Source: Saprospiraceae bacterium (lineage in GTDB: Bacteria > Bacteroidota > Bacteroidia > Chitinophagales > Saprospiraceae). Taken from it: a DNA stretch of 64,000 bases. The notes under the pieces are model-generated. The model was given only the letters and a program-made list of their open reading frames with translations. It ran no database searches and had not been told where the DNA came from. Positions 1 to 9,766 of this stretch are shown piece after piece (positions within the stretch are counted from its first letter, which is position 1; every line of letters starts with the position of its first letter). Where the stretch lies: NCBI GenBank assembly GCA_029262995.1, contig JAJCYH010000016.1:62001-126000 (forward strand), in the 5' to 3' direction. The translations under genes and the position numbers were made by a program.

Positions 1-1
1 A

Positions 2-2917
2 GGACATAAGATGTTTGTCTATTTTGATGGCAACCATCTGAACTTAAGAAAACAGATTAAGAAAGGAATAGCTCAAGTATATCTAAATGCTATACTATTT
101 GGATCAAATTTTCAGGAAATCGTTCAAAATGCATTAATGCTAAACTTACCTCTTTGGTTTTCTGATGGGGTTTCTGCATATGCGGCTAGTCCTTGGGACA
201 TCGAGATTGATGATGAATTAAGGGACCTATTATTGAATGAACCAAGTTATAACAACTTTGAAAAGTTTGCTGATGAACACCCAAGAGCCGCAGGCCATTC
301 TTTATGGCATTATGTTGCTGAAAAATATGACCCTTCTACGATTGCAAATATTATTTATTTAACAAGAATCAATAGAAATCTTGAAAACAGTTTTTTATTT
401 ATACTTGGAGAGGAATTCGATATAGTGCTTGAGGAATGGTACCAATTTTATATTGAAAGATACAGATCTGAACAGACTAGTTTTACCCAAACGGAGGAGC
501 TGTCAAGAATAAAAACTAAAACCAAAAGAGGCGTTGGTATTAGCAGTGTGAAGCAAAGTCCAGATGGCAAATATCTAGCCTACGTTTCTAATGATAAGGG
601 GAAAGTCAAGTTGTATGTTCAAGACCTTTCCACTGGAAAAGAAGATTGCCTATTAAGATTAGGTGCAAAGAACTTATTCCAAGAGGTAGATTATAATTAT
701 CCTTTAATTGCATGGCATCCTACAAAGTCAGAGCTCAGTGTAATATATGAAAGAAGGGATGTTATTAAAATAAGAAAAATATTTGTTCCTAACAATTCAA
801 TTGAAGAGGACTTGTTAACGCAAGACTATCAAAGAATATACAGTATGGAATATCTTAACAATGAAGACTATATCCTATCTGCATCTAAAGATGGATTTTC
901 AGACTTGTATATTTATAAACCAAGAGTCCGTAATTCAAAGCGACTTACACAGGATTTTTTTGATGACCTTGATGCATCACCGATCACCTTTGAGGGAGCT
1001 CCTTCTGTTTTATTTAGATCTAACAGAACAAACAACTCTCTTGAAAGGCAAATGATTGACACTATCTTACCGATTAATGAATTTGACATTTATATTCTAA
1101 AGGGAGTAGACAGAAATCCAAAGCTTGTCAAAATAACAGATACGCCAAATAATTCAGAGAGCAGACCGATGCTTTTGTCAGAGAATGAGATATGGTATCT
1201 AAGTCCAAGATCAGGTATTTTAAATAGTTATTCTCATAATCTAGTGACTGGAGAAATAAAAGCTAAAACAAATCTGGAAAGAAATGTAATTGTACATGAT
1301 ATAAAATTAGGAGGTGATTTTTATTATTTTACTTATTATGAAGATGGCGAGTATAAACTTTTCAAAAAGCGAGTGAGCCAGATTAAAGGTTCTGATCCCA
1401 GCGCTACGCAATTTAAATTATCACTGGAAGAGCAAAGTGATATTCCACTATTGATTAAGAATCCCGAAGAAGTAGAGGATGAGGATGACTTGATTATAAC
1501 TGATGCGATAAAGTTTCAATCTGAGTTTCCAGACCCTCAAAACCTGAAGTCTTTGGATATATTTCTAGAGGAGGACGAGGAACTTTCATTATTTGACAAG
1601 TATTTTCAAAATTACTATTCGGATGCCGTTCAAGATGGAAAGAGAATAATTAAATATAGTCCTATGAGGGCAACAGCATCCAGGTTGAAATTTAGACTGG
1701 CTGACTTCACGACCAGAATGGATAACACTGTCTTATTTGAAGGCCTTGAAAGTTATACCGGTCAAGACAGACAACTTGATAATGCCCCTTTAGGTATCTT
1801 ATTCAAAGCAACGATTAAAGATCTGTTTGAGGATTATGATATTCAAGTTGGCTTAAGAATTCCAACCAGCTTTAATGGCTATGAATATTTTGCCGTTTTT
1901 GATAATAAGAAATATTTGTTGGATAAGAGAATTGCCTTTTACCGAAAAGCAGAGACAAATACTATTGACCCAAATGTATTTCCTGTTCAAAGAGATAAGA
2001 GGCATACCGTATTGGGGATGTATCAAATTAGATATCCTTTCGACATTTACACAAGCCTTAGGCTTACAAGTACTTTAAGATTTGATAAATATATCCGCCT
2101 AGCAGTAGATCCTGCATCATTAAACGAAGCTTTTGTAAATGAAAAACGACTTAGCCTAAAGGCAGAGTATATTTTTGACAACAGCTATGATGTAAGTTTG
2201 AATATTAAAAACGGAACCCGTTATAAGGCTTATGTAGAATTTATTAATGAGTTTAATCTAGACTTGATTGATGGCTTTAACCTTGATGCTTCCAAGTCTT
2301 CTACCTTTGTTTTTGGATTTGATGCAAGACATTATATTCCAATATTAAAACATGCGGTTTTAGCTCTAAGAGGTACTGGAGCCAGTTCTGTTGGCTCAAG
2401 TAGAATTGTTTATTATCTTGGCGGAATGGAGAATTGGTTATTTAATTCTTTTGATGAATCTGTACCGATTCCTAATAATGACGCCTTCTCATATAAAGTA
2501 TTGGCCCCACATTTGAGAGGATTTAAAAATAATATCAGAAATGGAAATTCGTATGTTGTTAGTAACATAGAATTACGGGTGCCTGTTTTTAGATTTTTAA
2601 GTAGGAAGCCTGCAGGAAATTCGTTTTTCAAAAACTTTCAAGTTACAGGATTTTTTGATGCTGGTTTAGCCTGGTATGGAATAGGACCAAATGCTGAAGA
2701 CAACCCCCTCAACACAATAGAAATATCTAACCCACCGGACAATCCGGTTATTACAGTACAAGCTAAATATTTTAGAGACCCTCTTGTCATGGGATATGGT
2801 TTTGGATTCAGAAGCACACTTCTTGGGTACTATTTAAAATTTGATTATGCTTGGGGTATAGAAACTGGACAGATTATTGATCCGAGGATCTATTTTAGTC
2901 TTGGCATGGATTTTTAG
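2..2917 (+). CDS. TolB-propeller/BamA-like outer-membrane protein, 5' end cut off by window
   Basis: The frame is open to the first bases of the window, and the codons before the ATG at 11 (Gly-His-Lys) fit the family, so the true start lies upstream. The first roughly 150 residues resemble the end of a peptidase-MA-like domain (LPLWFSDGVSAY). Residues about 170-470 carry WD40/TolB-type strands such as SPDGKYLAYVSNDKGKVKLY. An acidic linker follows. The C-terminal 350 residues look like an Omp85-type beta-barrel (LRGFKNNIRNGNSYVVSNIELR) ending in a terminal Phe (YFSLGMDF), as expected for a Bam-inserted outer-membrane protein. Bacteroidota genomes often carry this fusion annotated as a Tol-like translocation protein, but its function is not established. 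The oligopeptide ABC genes follow after 39 bases. Confidence 0.75.
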   Translation, partial: GHKMFVYFDGNHLNLRKQIKKGIAQVYLNAILFGSNFQEIVQNALMLNLPLWFSDGVSAYAASPWDIEIDDELRDLLLNEPSYNNFEKFADEHPRAAGHSLWHYVAEKYDPSTIANIIYLTRINRNLENSFLFILGEEFDIVLEEWYQFYIERYRSEQTSFTQTEELSRIKTKTKRGVGISSVKQSPDGKYLAYVSNDKGKVKLYVQDLSTGKEDCLLRLGAKNLFQEVDYNYPLIAWHPTKSELSVIYERRDVIKIRKIFVPNNSIEEDLLTQDYQRIYSMEYLNNEDYILSASKDGFSDLYIYKPRVRNSKRLTQDFFDDLDASPITFEGAPSVLFRSNRTNNSLERQMIDTILPINEFDIYILKGVDRNPKLVKITDTPNNSESRPMLLSENEIWYLSPRSGILNSYSHNLVTGEIKAKTNLERNVIVHDIKLGGDFYYFTYYEDGEYKLFKKRVSQIKGSDPSATQFKLSLEEQSDIPLLIKNPEEVEDEDDLIITDAIKFQSEFPDPQNLKSLDIFLEEDEELSLFDKYFQNYYSDAVQDGKRIIKYSPMRATASRLKFRLADFTTRMDNTVLFEGLESYTGQDRQLDNAPLGILFKATIKDLFEDYDIQVGLRIPTSFNGYEYFAVFDNKKYLLDKRIAFYRKAETNTIDPNVFPVQRDKRHTVLGMYQIRYPFDIYTSLRLTSTLRFDKYIRLAVDPASLNEAFVNEKRLSLKAEYIFDNSYDVSLNIKNGTRYKAYVEFINEFNLDLIDGFNLDASKSSTFVFGFDARHYIPILKHAVLALRGTGASSVGSSRIVYYLGGMENWLFNSFDESVPIPNNDAFSYKVLAPHLRGFKNNIRNGNSYVVSNIELRVPVFRFLSRKPAGNSFFKNFQVTGFFDAGLAWYGIGPNAEDNPLNTIEISNPPDNPVITVQAKYFRDPLVMGYGFGFRSTLLGYYLKFDYAWGIETGQIIDPRIYFSLGMDF

Positions 2918-2956
2918 GCTTTATAGCTTAATATTATAAATTGAAAATCAGTTCTA

Positions 2957-4675
2957 ATGCGTATATTCTTCTTATCTGTTATTATTCTATTATTTTTTTC
3001 TTGTAAAGAGGATACATTAAAACAAGATAGTTTTAGTGTTAACATTCAAATGCAAAGAGATCCGGGCAAGATAAATCCGTTCTATGCCACTACTTCATTA
3101 GGAAGAGAAGTCTATCAGTATATCTTTACCCCTTTGGCAGATTTTCATCCTGACAACTTAGAATTATACCCTATTCTTATTGAGCGTCTTCCTGAAGATG
3201 TGGATACTATAATAAATGGTGTTCCTTATGTCGCCTACAAGATTGACATGAAGGACGATGTTCTTTGGTCAGATGGTGAAAGACTGACAAATAAGGATTA
3301 TCTGTTTACAATGCAAATGATCAAACATCCACTATCTAAAATCACAGCTTGGAAATCATATTTCGAGGCGCTTAAATTGGTTGAGCTTGACGTAAACGAT
3401 GATACTAAATTAACCGTATATTTTGAGCCTAATTATATGTTATCCAAAGAGGCAGCATTGACCACATTTGTAATACCTAGTCATATTTTTGATGTAAATG
3501 AAAATCTTCTTTCAAAGGGCATAAGTATTTTTAAAAACAATTATAGTACTACAGATTCCCTTGAAATAAAAGTCGTAGAGACAGTAAATGCAAGTGATGA
3601 TTACAAAACTCAAATCGTTCAATTAGGGCCATATGAAATACAGGATTTTCAAACGGACGAATACATACAACTAAAGAGAAAGGAAAATTATTGGGGGAAC
3701 AATTATCCCGATAATGTTTTTTTACACAATCATCCAAATGAAATGCTGTTCAGGTTTGTCCCTGATGAAGTTGGGGCGGTAAATATGGCAAAGGAAGGTC
3801 AGCTTGATATAATTAAATTAAAGTCAAGCGACTTATTTTTAGATATGAAAGAAGATAGTTTGTTTTCTTCAAAATTCAGTTTTAATATTCCTCAGATCAT
3901 GCAATACTATTTTATTTGTATTAACAACACTACAGACATTTTGAAAGATAGAAATGTTCGTGTTGCTCTTAGTCACTTAGCCGATGTAGATGATTATATT
4001 CAAAATATAGATGGAGGTTTAGGCACGAGAACAATTGGGCATATTAATCCGACCAAGTCTTATTATAATAACAGTATAATGCCTATAGCATATAATCCAA
4101 ATAAGGCCAAAGAAATATTAGAGAATAATGGATGGTCAGATACTGACGGCAATGGTGTTTTGGATAAAGGTATCAACGGAAAAAGAACTGCTCTTGAGTT
4201 GGACTTTTTCATTACCGGGAGTTCGTTAAGTCAAAGTATTGCACTCCTATTTCAAGAGTCTGCTTTAAAGGCTGGGGTTAAAATAAACATTGTTTCCAAG
4301 TCAATGGCTCTTCTGCGAAAGGAGAATTTGAACAATTACAATTACGATTTGGCAGCCCTCTCGGCAACTTCAGATGCTTCTCCAGACGACCTATATGACC
4401 GTTGGCATTCCAGTCTTGCACAGCCGGGGACTAGAAACCAGTCAGGCTATTCTAACTTAGAAGCTGATGATTATATAGAACAGATCAGGTCTACAAGAAA
4501 TACTGAGAGAAGAAAAGCAGCATATTTAAAAGTACAGGAAATAATGCACCAAGATCAACCCGTAATATTTCTTTACAGTCCGATGCAAAAGATTTTGATT
4601 TCCAAGAGATTAAAAGGAACGACAACTGCCAAGCGGCCAGGATATCTTGCCAATAGCTTTTCCTTGTCATCTTAA
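2957..4675 (+). CDS. Oligopeptide ABC transporter substrate-binding lipoprotein (SBP_bac_5)
   Basis: This 572-residue protein starts with a lipoprotein signal peptide whose lipobox is FFSC, with Cys16 as the lipidated residue. The rest has the family 5 solute-binding fold: an N-terminal stretch with NPFYATTSLGREVYQYIFTPL, the section VLWSDGERLTNKDYLFTMQM, and a C-terminal PDDLYDRWHSS segment typical of DppA/OppA-like proteins. It probably binds peptides or a related solute and delivers it to the two permeases encoded next (gaps of 34 and 10 bases), so the three genes form an operon. No ATPase gene is present in the window. The ligand cannot be predicted from sequence. Confidence 0.85.
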   Translation: MRIFFLSVIILLFFSCKEDTLKQDSFSVNIQMQRDPGKINPFYATTSLGREVYQYIFTPLADFHPDNLELYPILIERLPEDVDTIINGVPYVAYKIDMKDDVLWSDGERLTNKDYLFTMQMIKHPLSKITAWKSYFEALKLVELDVNDDTKLTVYFEPNYMLSKEAALTTFVIPSHIFDVNENLLSKGISIFKNNYSTTDSLEIKVVETVNASDDYKTQIVQLGPYEIQDFQTDEYIQLKRKENYWGNNYPDNVFLHNHPNEMLFRFVPDEVGAVNMAKEGQLDIIKLKSSDLFLDMKEDSLFSSKFSFNIPQIMQYYFICINNTTDILKDRNVRVALSHLADVDDYIQNIDGGLGTRTIGHINPTKSYYNNSIMPIAYNPNKAKEILENNGWSDTDGNGVLDKGINGKRTALELDFFITGSSLSQSIALLFQESALKAGVKINIVSKSMALLRKENLNNYNYDLAALSATSDASPDDLYDRWHSSLAQPGTRNQSGYSNLEADDYIEQIRSTRNTERRKAAYLKVQEIMHQDQPVIFLYSPMQKILISKRLKGTTTAKRPGYLANSFSLSS

Positions 4676-4709
4676 TGGTGTGAATCCCCTGTTTAACACA
4701 AAATAGATT

Positions 4710-6005
4710 GTGATCAAATATATTTTAAAACGAATTGTGCTTGTAGTACCAACCTTATTTATAATAAGTTTGATCGCTTTTATATTAAGTAAAAACACAC
4801 CACAGGATCCAGTCAGTTCGATGCTAAATTTAAAAGGGATGGATCAGGAGGTGCTAGATGATGAAGTTTATAAAAAGACTTATCAAGAACTATCTTTAGA
4901 CTTAGCTAATTTTTATTTATCTGTAGTACCACAAAATTATCCTGATAACCTTAACAAGGTTTATAAGTTGGAAGATAGAGTTCTTTACAAAAAGCTGCTA
5001 TCAAAAGGGTATCGATTTGAATTTATTGATGATGCCTTTGAAAAATTTGATAGCAGAAATTATGATCTGTCTAAAAGTAATGATCAGCAAGGATTGATCA
5101 AAGTGCAAAGGAGTAAATTGGATGCAGAGGAATTTTTACAAGAAGTAGGAGTAGATAAAAAAAATGCATCAAAATCTCGTTTTTATTATCCAACCCTAAG
5201 ATGGCATGGCACACATAATCAATATCACGAATGGTTAAAAAAGGTTTTTTTTAATGGCTTTGGTGCTTCAATTACTGACGGAATAAAAGCTATAAGTAAA
5301 GTTAAAAAAGCACTTACATGGACATTAAGTTTTACATTAATTGATTTTATTTTAAGCATCATCCTTGGTTTGCTTTTAGGCTATTATTTGGCGTATAAGC
5401 CTGAAGGTAAAAGTCAAAAGCTTTTAAGACAAGTTTTATATTTGTTTTATGCGGTTCCTGTCTTTTGGCTGGCAACGGTATTGGTGGTTTATTTTACTAC
5501 AGCGGATTACGGCACATGGACCAATATATTTCCTTCGGTTGGCATTAACATTTACCCCGAAAAAAGCACATTAACACAAATAGTGTTGAATTCTGAAAAG
5601 CTAATTTTACCCATCCTGTGCCTAAGTTTGCATTCACTTGCTTACGTTTCGAGGATGGTTGAAAAGAGTTTGACGGATGAATTAAGCAAGGATTATGTAT
5701 TGTATGCCTATTCAAAAGGCCTTTCAAAACGTCAGATAATTAAAGGTGAGGTTTTTAAAAATGCATTAACACCATCTATAACTTTGTTTATGTCTTCTTT
5801 TGCCTCAGCATTTTCGGGTTCTTTGGTTATAGAGGTTATTTTTAATATTCCAGGAATGGGGCGCTTATTATTCAATGCGTTATCCATTGCAGATTGGAAT
5901 GTAGTTTTTTGTGTATTAATTATATTATCTCTGGTTACAATCATAAGTTATATAATTGGAGATATTCTCTATGCTATTTTTAATCCTAGAATAAAATATA
6001 CTTAG
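4710..6005 (+). CDS. ABC transporter permease, DppB-like, with long insertion
   Basis: The gene starts at GTG. The protein has one membrane helix at residues 7-27, then about 170 mostly hydrophilic residues, then the usual permease helices from about residue 203 onward. The EAA-type loop that contacts the ATPase is visible as YAYSKGLSKRQIIKGEVF near residues 330-348. At 431 residues it is about 100 longer than typical DppB proteins, the extra length being the extracytoplasmic segment after helix 1. It should form the inner-membrane channel with the next gene product. The start lies 34 bases after the binding-protein gene. Confidence 0.85.
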   Translation: MIKYILKRIVLVVPTLFIISLIAFILSKNTPQDPVSSMLNLKGMDQEVLDDEVYKKTYQELSLDLANFYLSVVPQNYPDNLNKVYKLEDRVLYKKLLSKGYRFEFIDDAFEKFDSRNYDLSKSNDQQGLIKVQRSKLDAEEFLQEVGVDKKNASKSRFYYPTLRWHGTHNQYHEWLKKVFFNGFGASITDGIKAISKVKKALTWTLSFTLIDFILSIILGLLLGYYLAYKPEGKSQKLLRQVLYLFYAVPVFWLATVLVVYFTTADYGTWTNIFPSVGINIYPEKSTLTQIVLNSEKLILPILCLSLHSLAYVSRMVEKSLTDELSKDYVLYAYSKGLSKRQIIKGEVFKNALTPSITLFMSSFASAFSGSLVIEVIFNIPGMGRLLFNALSIADWNVVFCVLIILSLVTIISYIIGDILYAIFNPRIKYT

Positions 6006-6015
6006 CTGTAAGAAA

Positions 6016-7131
6016 TTGGATTCTTTGTCAACATATAAAAGTGCCTTAACCAATCTACAAAAAGCAGGGCTTTTGGTCTTCGTCATTGTGGCTCTTTTTC
6101 ATGGTATGATTGCTAATGATAAGTATATCGTATCTGGTAGCGATGCAGGCATAAGTTTTTTTAGTAATGTTGATAATACGGATTGGGGGATAAGGGCACC
6201 AATTCCTTATTCTGCTAAATTTATGGATAAGAACAACAGATCTGTCAGTCCTTTTGGAAATCAAGATATTGATGGTTGGTATAAAAGACATTGGATTGGA
6301 ACGGATAAGCTTGGGAGAGATGTTCTCGCAGGGTTAATATATGGAAGTTTTGTTGCTTTACAGGTTGGACTAGGGACAATACTCTTTAGTTTGTTAATAG
6401 GTTTTATTATGGCCTACTTGAGTGGATATTTTGGAGATTCAGAGTTACGGGTTGAAAAGAAATTTCTTCTATTCTTAATACCCCTTAGTCTTTTGTCTGT
6501 TTTTTATATTATTTATTCGAAGCTTATATTTTCAATTGTTATTTTACTATTTACAATTGCAGTATGGTCTTTTGCTATAAGAAGAACCTCCAATAATAAA
6601 AGCAAAAGTGCAGGCATTCCATTTGATTTAATAATATTCAGGATAATTGATATTCTTCATTCTATCCCGGGATTGTTTCTTATTTTAATTTTACTTTCAT
6701 TGTTTAATCAAAAATCAATCTGGAATGTTGTTATGGTAATAGTGCTGTTAAGATGGCCGGTTATTACAAGACATTTGAGAGCAGATATTTTAAAAATTAA
6801 GCAAGAAGATTTTGTCACATCAGCAAAAGCACTTGGGCTCAGTAACCACAGGGTTTTTATATTTCACATATTACCCCTTGCCATATCTCCAGTTATTATT
6901 GTGAGTGCTTTTGGTTTTGCTACTGCAATATTAATGGAGTCAACTTTGTCTTTTCTTGGTATAGGTCTTCCATTAGATCAGGTAACATGGGGCAGTTTGA
7001 TTAAACAAGCAAGGTTAAATTTTAGCGATTGGTGGCTAGCATTATTTCCTGGTCTAGCCATTTACTTTATTATAGTATTATTCAACTCGATTGGTGAACG
7101 ATTGGTAAAGCTTGTAAAAAACGAACAATAG
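6016..7131 (+). CDS. ABC transporter permease, DppC-like
   Basis: This is the second inner-membrane permease of the importer. A TTG start at 6016 gives 371 residues. An N-terminal helix lies near residues 17-33, an extracytoplasmic segment contains HWIGTDKLGRDVLAGLIYG (the DppC landmark before the core helices), and the EAA loop reads VTSAKALGLSNHRVFIFHIL. Between the first core helices there is an extra hydrophobic pair around residues 150-185 not seen in short DppC proteins. It lies 10 bases after the DppB-like gene. The partner ATPases (DppD/DppF-like) must be encoded elsewhere. Confidence 0.85.
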   Translation: MDSLSTYKSALTNLQKAGLLVFVIVALFHGMIANDKYIVSGSDAGISFFSNVDNTDWGIRAPIPYSAKFMDKNNRSVSPFGNQDIDGWYKRHWIGTDKLGRDVLAGLIYGSFVALQVGLGTILFSLLIGFIMAYLSGYFGDSELRVEKKFLLFLIPLSLLSVFYIIYSKLIFSIVILLFTIAVWSFAIRRTSNNKSKSAGIPFDLIIFRIIDILHSIPGLFLILILLSLFNQKSIWNVVMVIVLLRWPVITRHLRADILKIKQEDFVTSAKALGLSNHRVFIFHILPLAISPVIIVSAFGFATAILMESTLSFLGIGLPLDQVTWGSLIKQARLNFSDWWLALFPGLAIYFIIVLFNSIGERLVKLVKNEQ

Positions 7132-7134
7132 GCG

Positions 7135-7365
7135 TTATTTACCTTTACTCATCCTTTTTTGTTGCTTTTTGGACCAAAGGCCAGATTTACCTTTTTTGGT
7201 TGAGAGATTTCCGTTTTTGTCAGTTTTGGCTTGGTATTTACCTTCCATTTGACAACCTTCTGCTGTTTTGCAAGAGCTTTGAGTGACACTAAATGCACCG
7301 ATTAGTCCTATAAATAGAAGAAAACTTGTTAATTTTTTAACTCTGGAGCATGTTGAATAGGCCAT
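7135..7365 (-). CDS. Small basic lipoprotein, hypothetical
   Basis: The likely start is the ATG at 7363-7365, giving 76 residues that begin MAYSTCSRVKK. A longer frame exists to 7419 but adds 18 residues ahead of an otherwise complete signal peptide. A hydrophobic stretch (LTSFLLFIGLIGAF) is followed by a lipobox-like QSSC, so it is probably a lipoprotein. The mature part is short and very basic (KKGKSGLWSKKQQKRMSKGK). It converges with the DppC-like gene, with only 3 bases between the stops. The family is not recognised and no function is proposed. Confidence 0.55.
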   Translation of the reverse strand: MAYSTCSRVKKLTSFLLFIGLIGAFSVTQSSCKTAEGCQMEGKYQAKTDKNGNLSTKKGKSGLWSKKQQKRMSKGK

Positions 7366-7465
7366 TTTATTATCGATTTTATACAAAGAAACACTAAAAA
7401 AGTGAAAAAAATTGCTCAAATGCCTATAAAATGGGCTTTTTAATGATTTAAAAACATTATAATTT

Positions 7466-7495
7466 TTGATAATATGTGGCTTTAATCTACATTTA
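7466..7495 (+). promoter_or_regulatory. Putative Bacteroidota-type promoter for the HU gene
   Basis: A TTG at 7466-7468 is followed by 19 bases and then TACATTTA at 7488-7495. This matches the Bacteroidota primary-sigma consensus (TTG, 17-23 bases, TAnnTTTG) at all but the last base. It sits 38 bases upstream of the HU start codon. Confidence 0.45.
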
Positions 7496-7533
7496 CATTG
7501 TTTTAATTTATTATTTCAAAAAAAAATGAATTC

Positions 7534-7806
7534 ATGAATAAGGGAGATTTAATCAAGGTAGTTGCAGATGCAGCAAATATTACGCAATCTCAAGCATCTG
7601 ATGCTGTACAATCGGTATTCGAGTCAATCGAAAATACATTGAAGAAAAGCGATAAAGCTTCATTTGTAGGTTTTGGAACATTTTCTACAACAAGAAGATC
7701 TGCTAGAGATGGAAGAAATCCTTCCACAGGAGCAACAATTAAAATACCTGCTAAGACAGTTGTTAAGTTTAAGCCAGGCAAAGCTTTGTCTGATGCAGTA
7801 AACTAA
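7534..7806 (+). CDS. HU family DNA-binding protein
   Basis: The 90-residue product has the full length and pattern of HU: an N-terminal helical part (MNKGDLIKVVADAANITQ), the GFGTF turn, and the DNA-binding arm with GRNPSTGATIKIPA followed by VVKFKPGK. HU dimers bend and compact DNA in the nucleoid. A promoter-like sequence lies just upstream and a strong hairpin terminator follows the stop codon, so it is probably transcribed alone. Confidence 0.95.
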   Translation: MNKGDLIKVVADAANITQSQASDAVQSVFESIENTLKKSDKASFVGFGTFSTTRRSARDGRNPSTGATIKIPAKTVVKFKPGKALSDAVN

Positions 7807-7831
7807 TACTGTTGAAAAAGTAATTGTAAAG

Positions 7832-7857
7832 GGCAAGCTTAATGGCTTGCCTTTTTT
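7832..7857 (+). terminator. Rho-independent terminator after the HU gene
   Basis: A perfect 7-base stem (GGCAAGC at 7832-7838, GCTTGCC at 7845-7851) with a 6-base loop is followed by six T residues. It also argues against the upstream ATG at 7847 as the start of the transketolase gene, because that codon lies inside the hairpin. Confidence 0.85.
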
Positions 7858-7894
7858 GTTTTTTGAAAAGCAACAAGCTATTTTAACCAATCTT

Positions 7895-8740
7895 ATGAGT
7901 ATCGATATTGAAAAATTAAAGGCAATCTCAAGCCAAGTGAGAAGAGATATCATTCGTCAAGTGGCGAGTGCAAATTCTGGCCACCCTGGTGGATCATTAG
8001 GCTGTGCAGATTTTTTTACAGCAATGTATTTCCACATTCTTAAGCATGACCCCAATTTTAACATGGATGGAAGAAATGAGGACATGTTTTTCTTATCCAA
8101 TGGACATATTTCCCCAGTATGGTACAGCACACTTTCTAGAAGTGGATATTTCCCTATTGATGAGTTGGCGACATTCAGGAAAATTAATTCCAGACTTCAA
8201 GGTCATCCAGCAACTCATGAGGGACTTCCTGGTATTAGGATTGCGTCAGGTTCTTTAGGACAGGGATTGTCTGCTGCCATTGGTGCTGCACTTGCAAAAA
8301 AGTTAAACAAGGATGATAGAAATGTTTTTGTATTAATGGGAGACGGTGAATTACAGGAAGGACAAGTTTGGGAAGCCATGATGTTTGCAGCACATCACAC
8401 GATTGATAATTTGATTGCCATCGTTGACTGGAATGGTCAGCAGATAGATGGTCCAAACGATAGTGTTATGTCGTTGGGTGATTTGCCTGCCAAATGGAAA
8501 AGCTTCGACTGGAAGGTAAGTGAAATAGATGGTCATGATTTTGGGAATATTATTAATACCGTAGAAAAATGTATTGATAATTGTGGTAATGGTTACCCAC
8601 AGGTAATCTTAATGAAAACAGAAATGGGTAAGGGCGTAGACTTTATGGAAGGAACGCATCATTGGCATGGAAAAGCACCAAATGCAGAACAAACAATAAA
8701 TGCTTTATCTCAATTAAAAGAAACACTAGGAGACTATTAA
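7895..8740 (+). CDS. Transketolase, N-terminal subunit
   Basis: The protein (281 residues from the ATG at 7895, MSIDIEKLK) carries the thiamine-diphosphate-binding half of transketolase. Visible landmarks are [25 protein letters not shown], and the [17 protein letters not shown] to [10 protein letters not shown] block that binds ThDP and Mg. The reaction moves two-carbon units between sugar phosphates in the non-oxidative pentose phosphate pathway. Split transketolases are common in Bacteroidota, and the second half starts one base after this stop. A longer reading from 7847 would begin inside the HU terminator. Confidence 0.93.
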   Translation: MSIDIEKLKAISSQVRRDIIRQVASANSGHPGGSLGCADFFTAMYFHILKHDPNFNMDGRNEDMFFLSNGHISPVWYSTLSRSGYFPIDELATFRKINSRLQGHPATHEGLPGIRIASGSLGQGLSAAIGAALAKKLNKDDRNVFVLMGDGELQEGQVWEAMMFAAHHTIDNLIAIVDWNGQQIDGPNDSVMSLGDLPAKWKSFDWKVSEIDGHDFGNIINTVEKCIDNCGNGYPQVILMKTEMGKGVDFMEGTHHWHGKAPNAEQTINALSQLKETLGDY

Positions 8741-8741
8741 T

Positions 8742-9689
8742 ATGCTAAATAAATATACATATACTGAAAAAAAGGCCACAAGAGATGGTTTTGGTGATGG
8801 CATGACTGAACTTGGAAGAGAAAACCCTAATGTTGTTGCCCTATGTGCAGATCTTATTGGATCACTGAAGCTAGATAAGTTTATTGAAGAAAACCCAGAT
8901 AGGTTTTTTCAAGTGGGAATTGCAGAAGCCAATATGATGGGAATTGCTGCTGGGCTCGCAACAGCTGGAAAAACACCTTTTACATGCACTTTTGCAAACT
9001 TTAGTACTGGAAGGGTATATGACCAAATCAGACAGTCTATCGCTTACTCTGATAAAAATGTAAAAATTTGTGCATCGCATGCAGGTTTAACGTTAGGCGA
9101 AGATGGAGCTACACACCAAATACTTGAAGATATTGGTATGATGAAAATGCTTCCTGGAATGACAGTTATTAATCCTGCTGATTATAATCAGACAAAGGCA
9201 GCAACAAAAGCAATAGCATCATATAAAGGGCCCGTATATTTGAGGTTCGGACGACCATCATGGCCAGTATTTATGCCAGAAGGTGAATTTGAAATTGGTA
9301 AAGCTATAGTCATGAATGAAGGGACCGACGTGACATTAGTGGCGACAGGGCACATGTTATGGTATGCAGTTCAAGCAGCAAAAGAGTTAGAAGAATCCGG
9401 CGTTAGTGTTGAATTGATTAATATCCATACCATCAAACCACTTGATGAAGAGGCAATATTGAAATCTGTGAAAAAGACTAATGTATGTGTAGTTGCGGAG
9501 GAGCATCAAATGAACGGCGGACTTGGTGAAAGCATAGCTGGATTATTAGCTCGCCAACATCCAACAGCGATGCAAATGGTTGCAGTAAATGATTCATTTG
9601 GAGAGAGTGGAAAACCCGAAGAATTATTGAAGAAATATGGATTGAGTACTGAGGATATCATCAACGCATGTAAAAAATTAATTGCATAG
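8742..9689 (+). CDS. Transketolase, C-terminal subunit
   Basis: The 315-residue product has the pyrimidine-binding and C-terminal transketolase domains. It shows [32 protein letters not shown] (with the catalytic Glu that activates ThDP), [15 protein letters not shown], and the C-terminal [20 protein letters not shown]. It is translated directly after the N-terminal subunit gene, from which it is separated by a single base, and the two chains should form one active enzyme. Confidence 0.93.
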   Translation: MLNKYTYTEKKATRDGFGDGMTELGRENPNVVALCADLIGSLKLDKFIEENPDRFFQVGIAEANMMGIAAGLATAGKTPFTCTFANFSTGRVYDQIRQSIAYSDKNVKICASHAGLTLGEDGATHQILEDIGMMKMLPGMTVINPADYNQTKAATKAIASYKGPVYLRFGRPSWPVFMPEGEFEIGKAIVMNEGTDVTLVATGHMLWYAVQAAKELEESGVSVELINIHTIKPLDEEAILKSVKKTNVCVVAEEHQMNGGLGESIAGLLARQHPTAMQMVAVNDSFGESGKPEELLKKYGLSTEDIINACKKLIA

Positions 9690-9766
9690 TTCATCTTTTT
9701 TAAGACTGGCACGTTATTTCAATTCAAAGACTATCTTTGCAACCTTTTTTAAGTATAAAAATCTAA

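Noticed and set aside
7847-7894. Upstream ATG start for the transketolase N-terminal subunit
   Set aside because: It lies inside the HU terminator and adds residues unlike transketolase; the ATG at 7895 fits the family.
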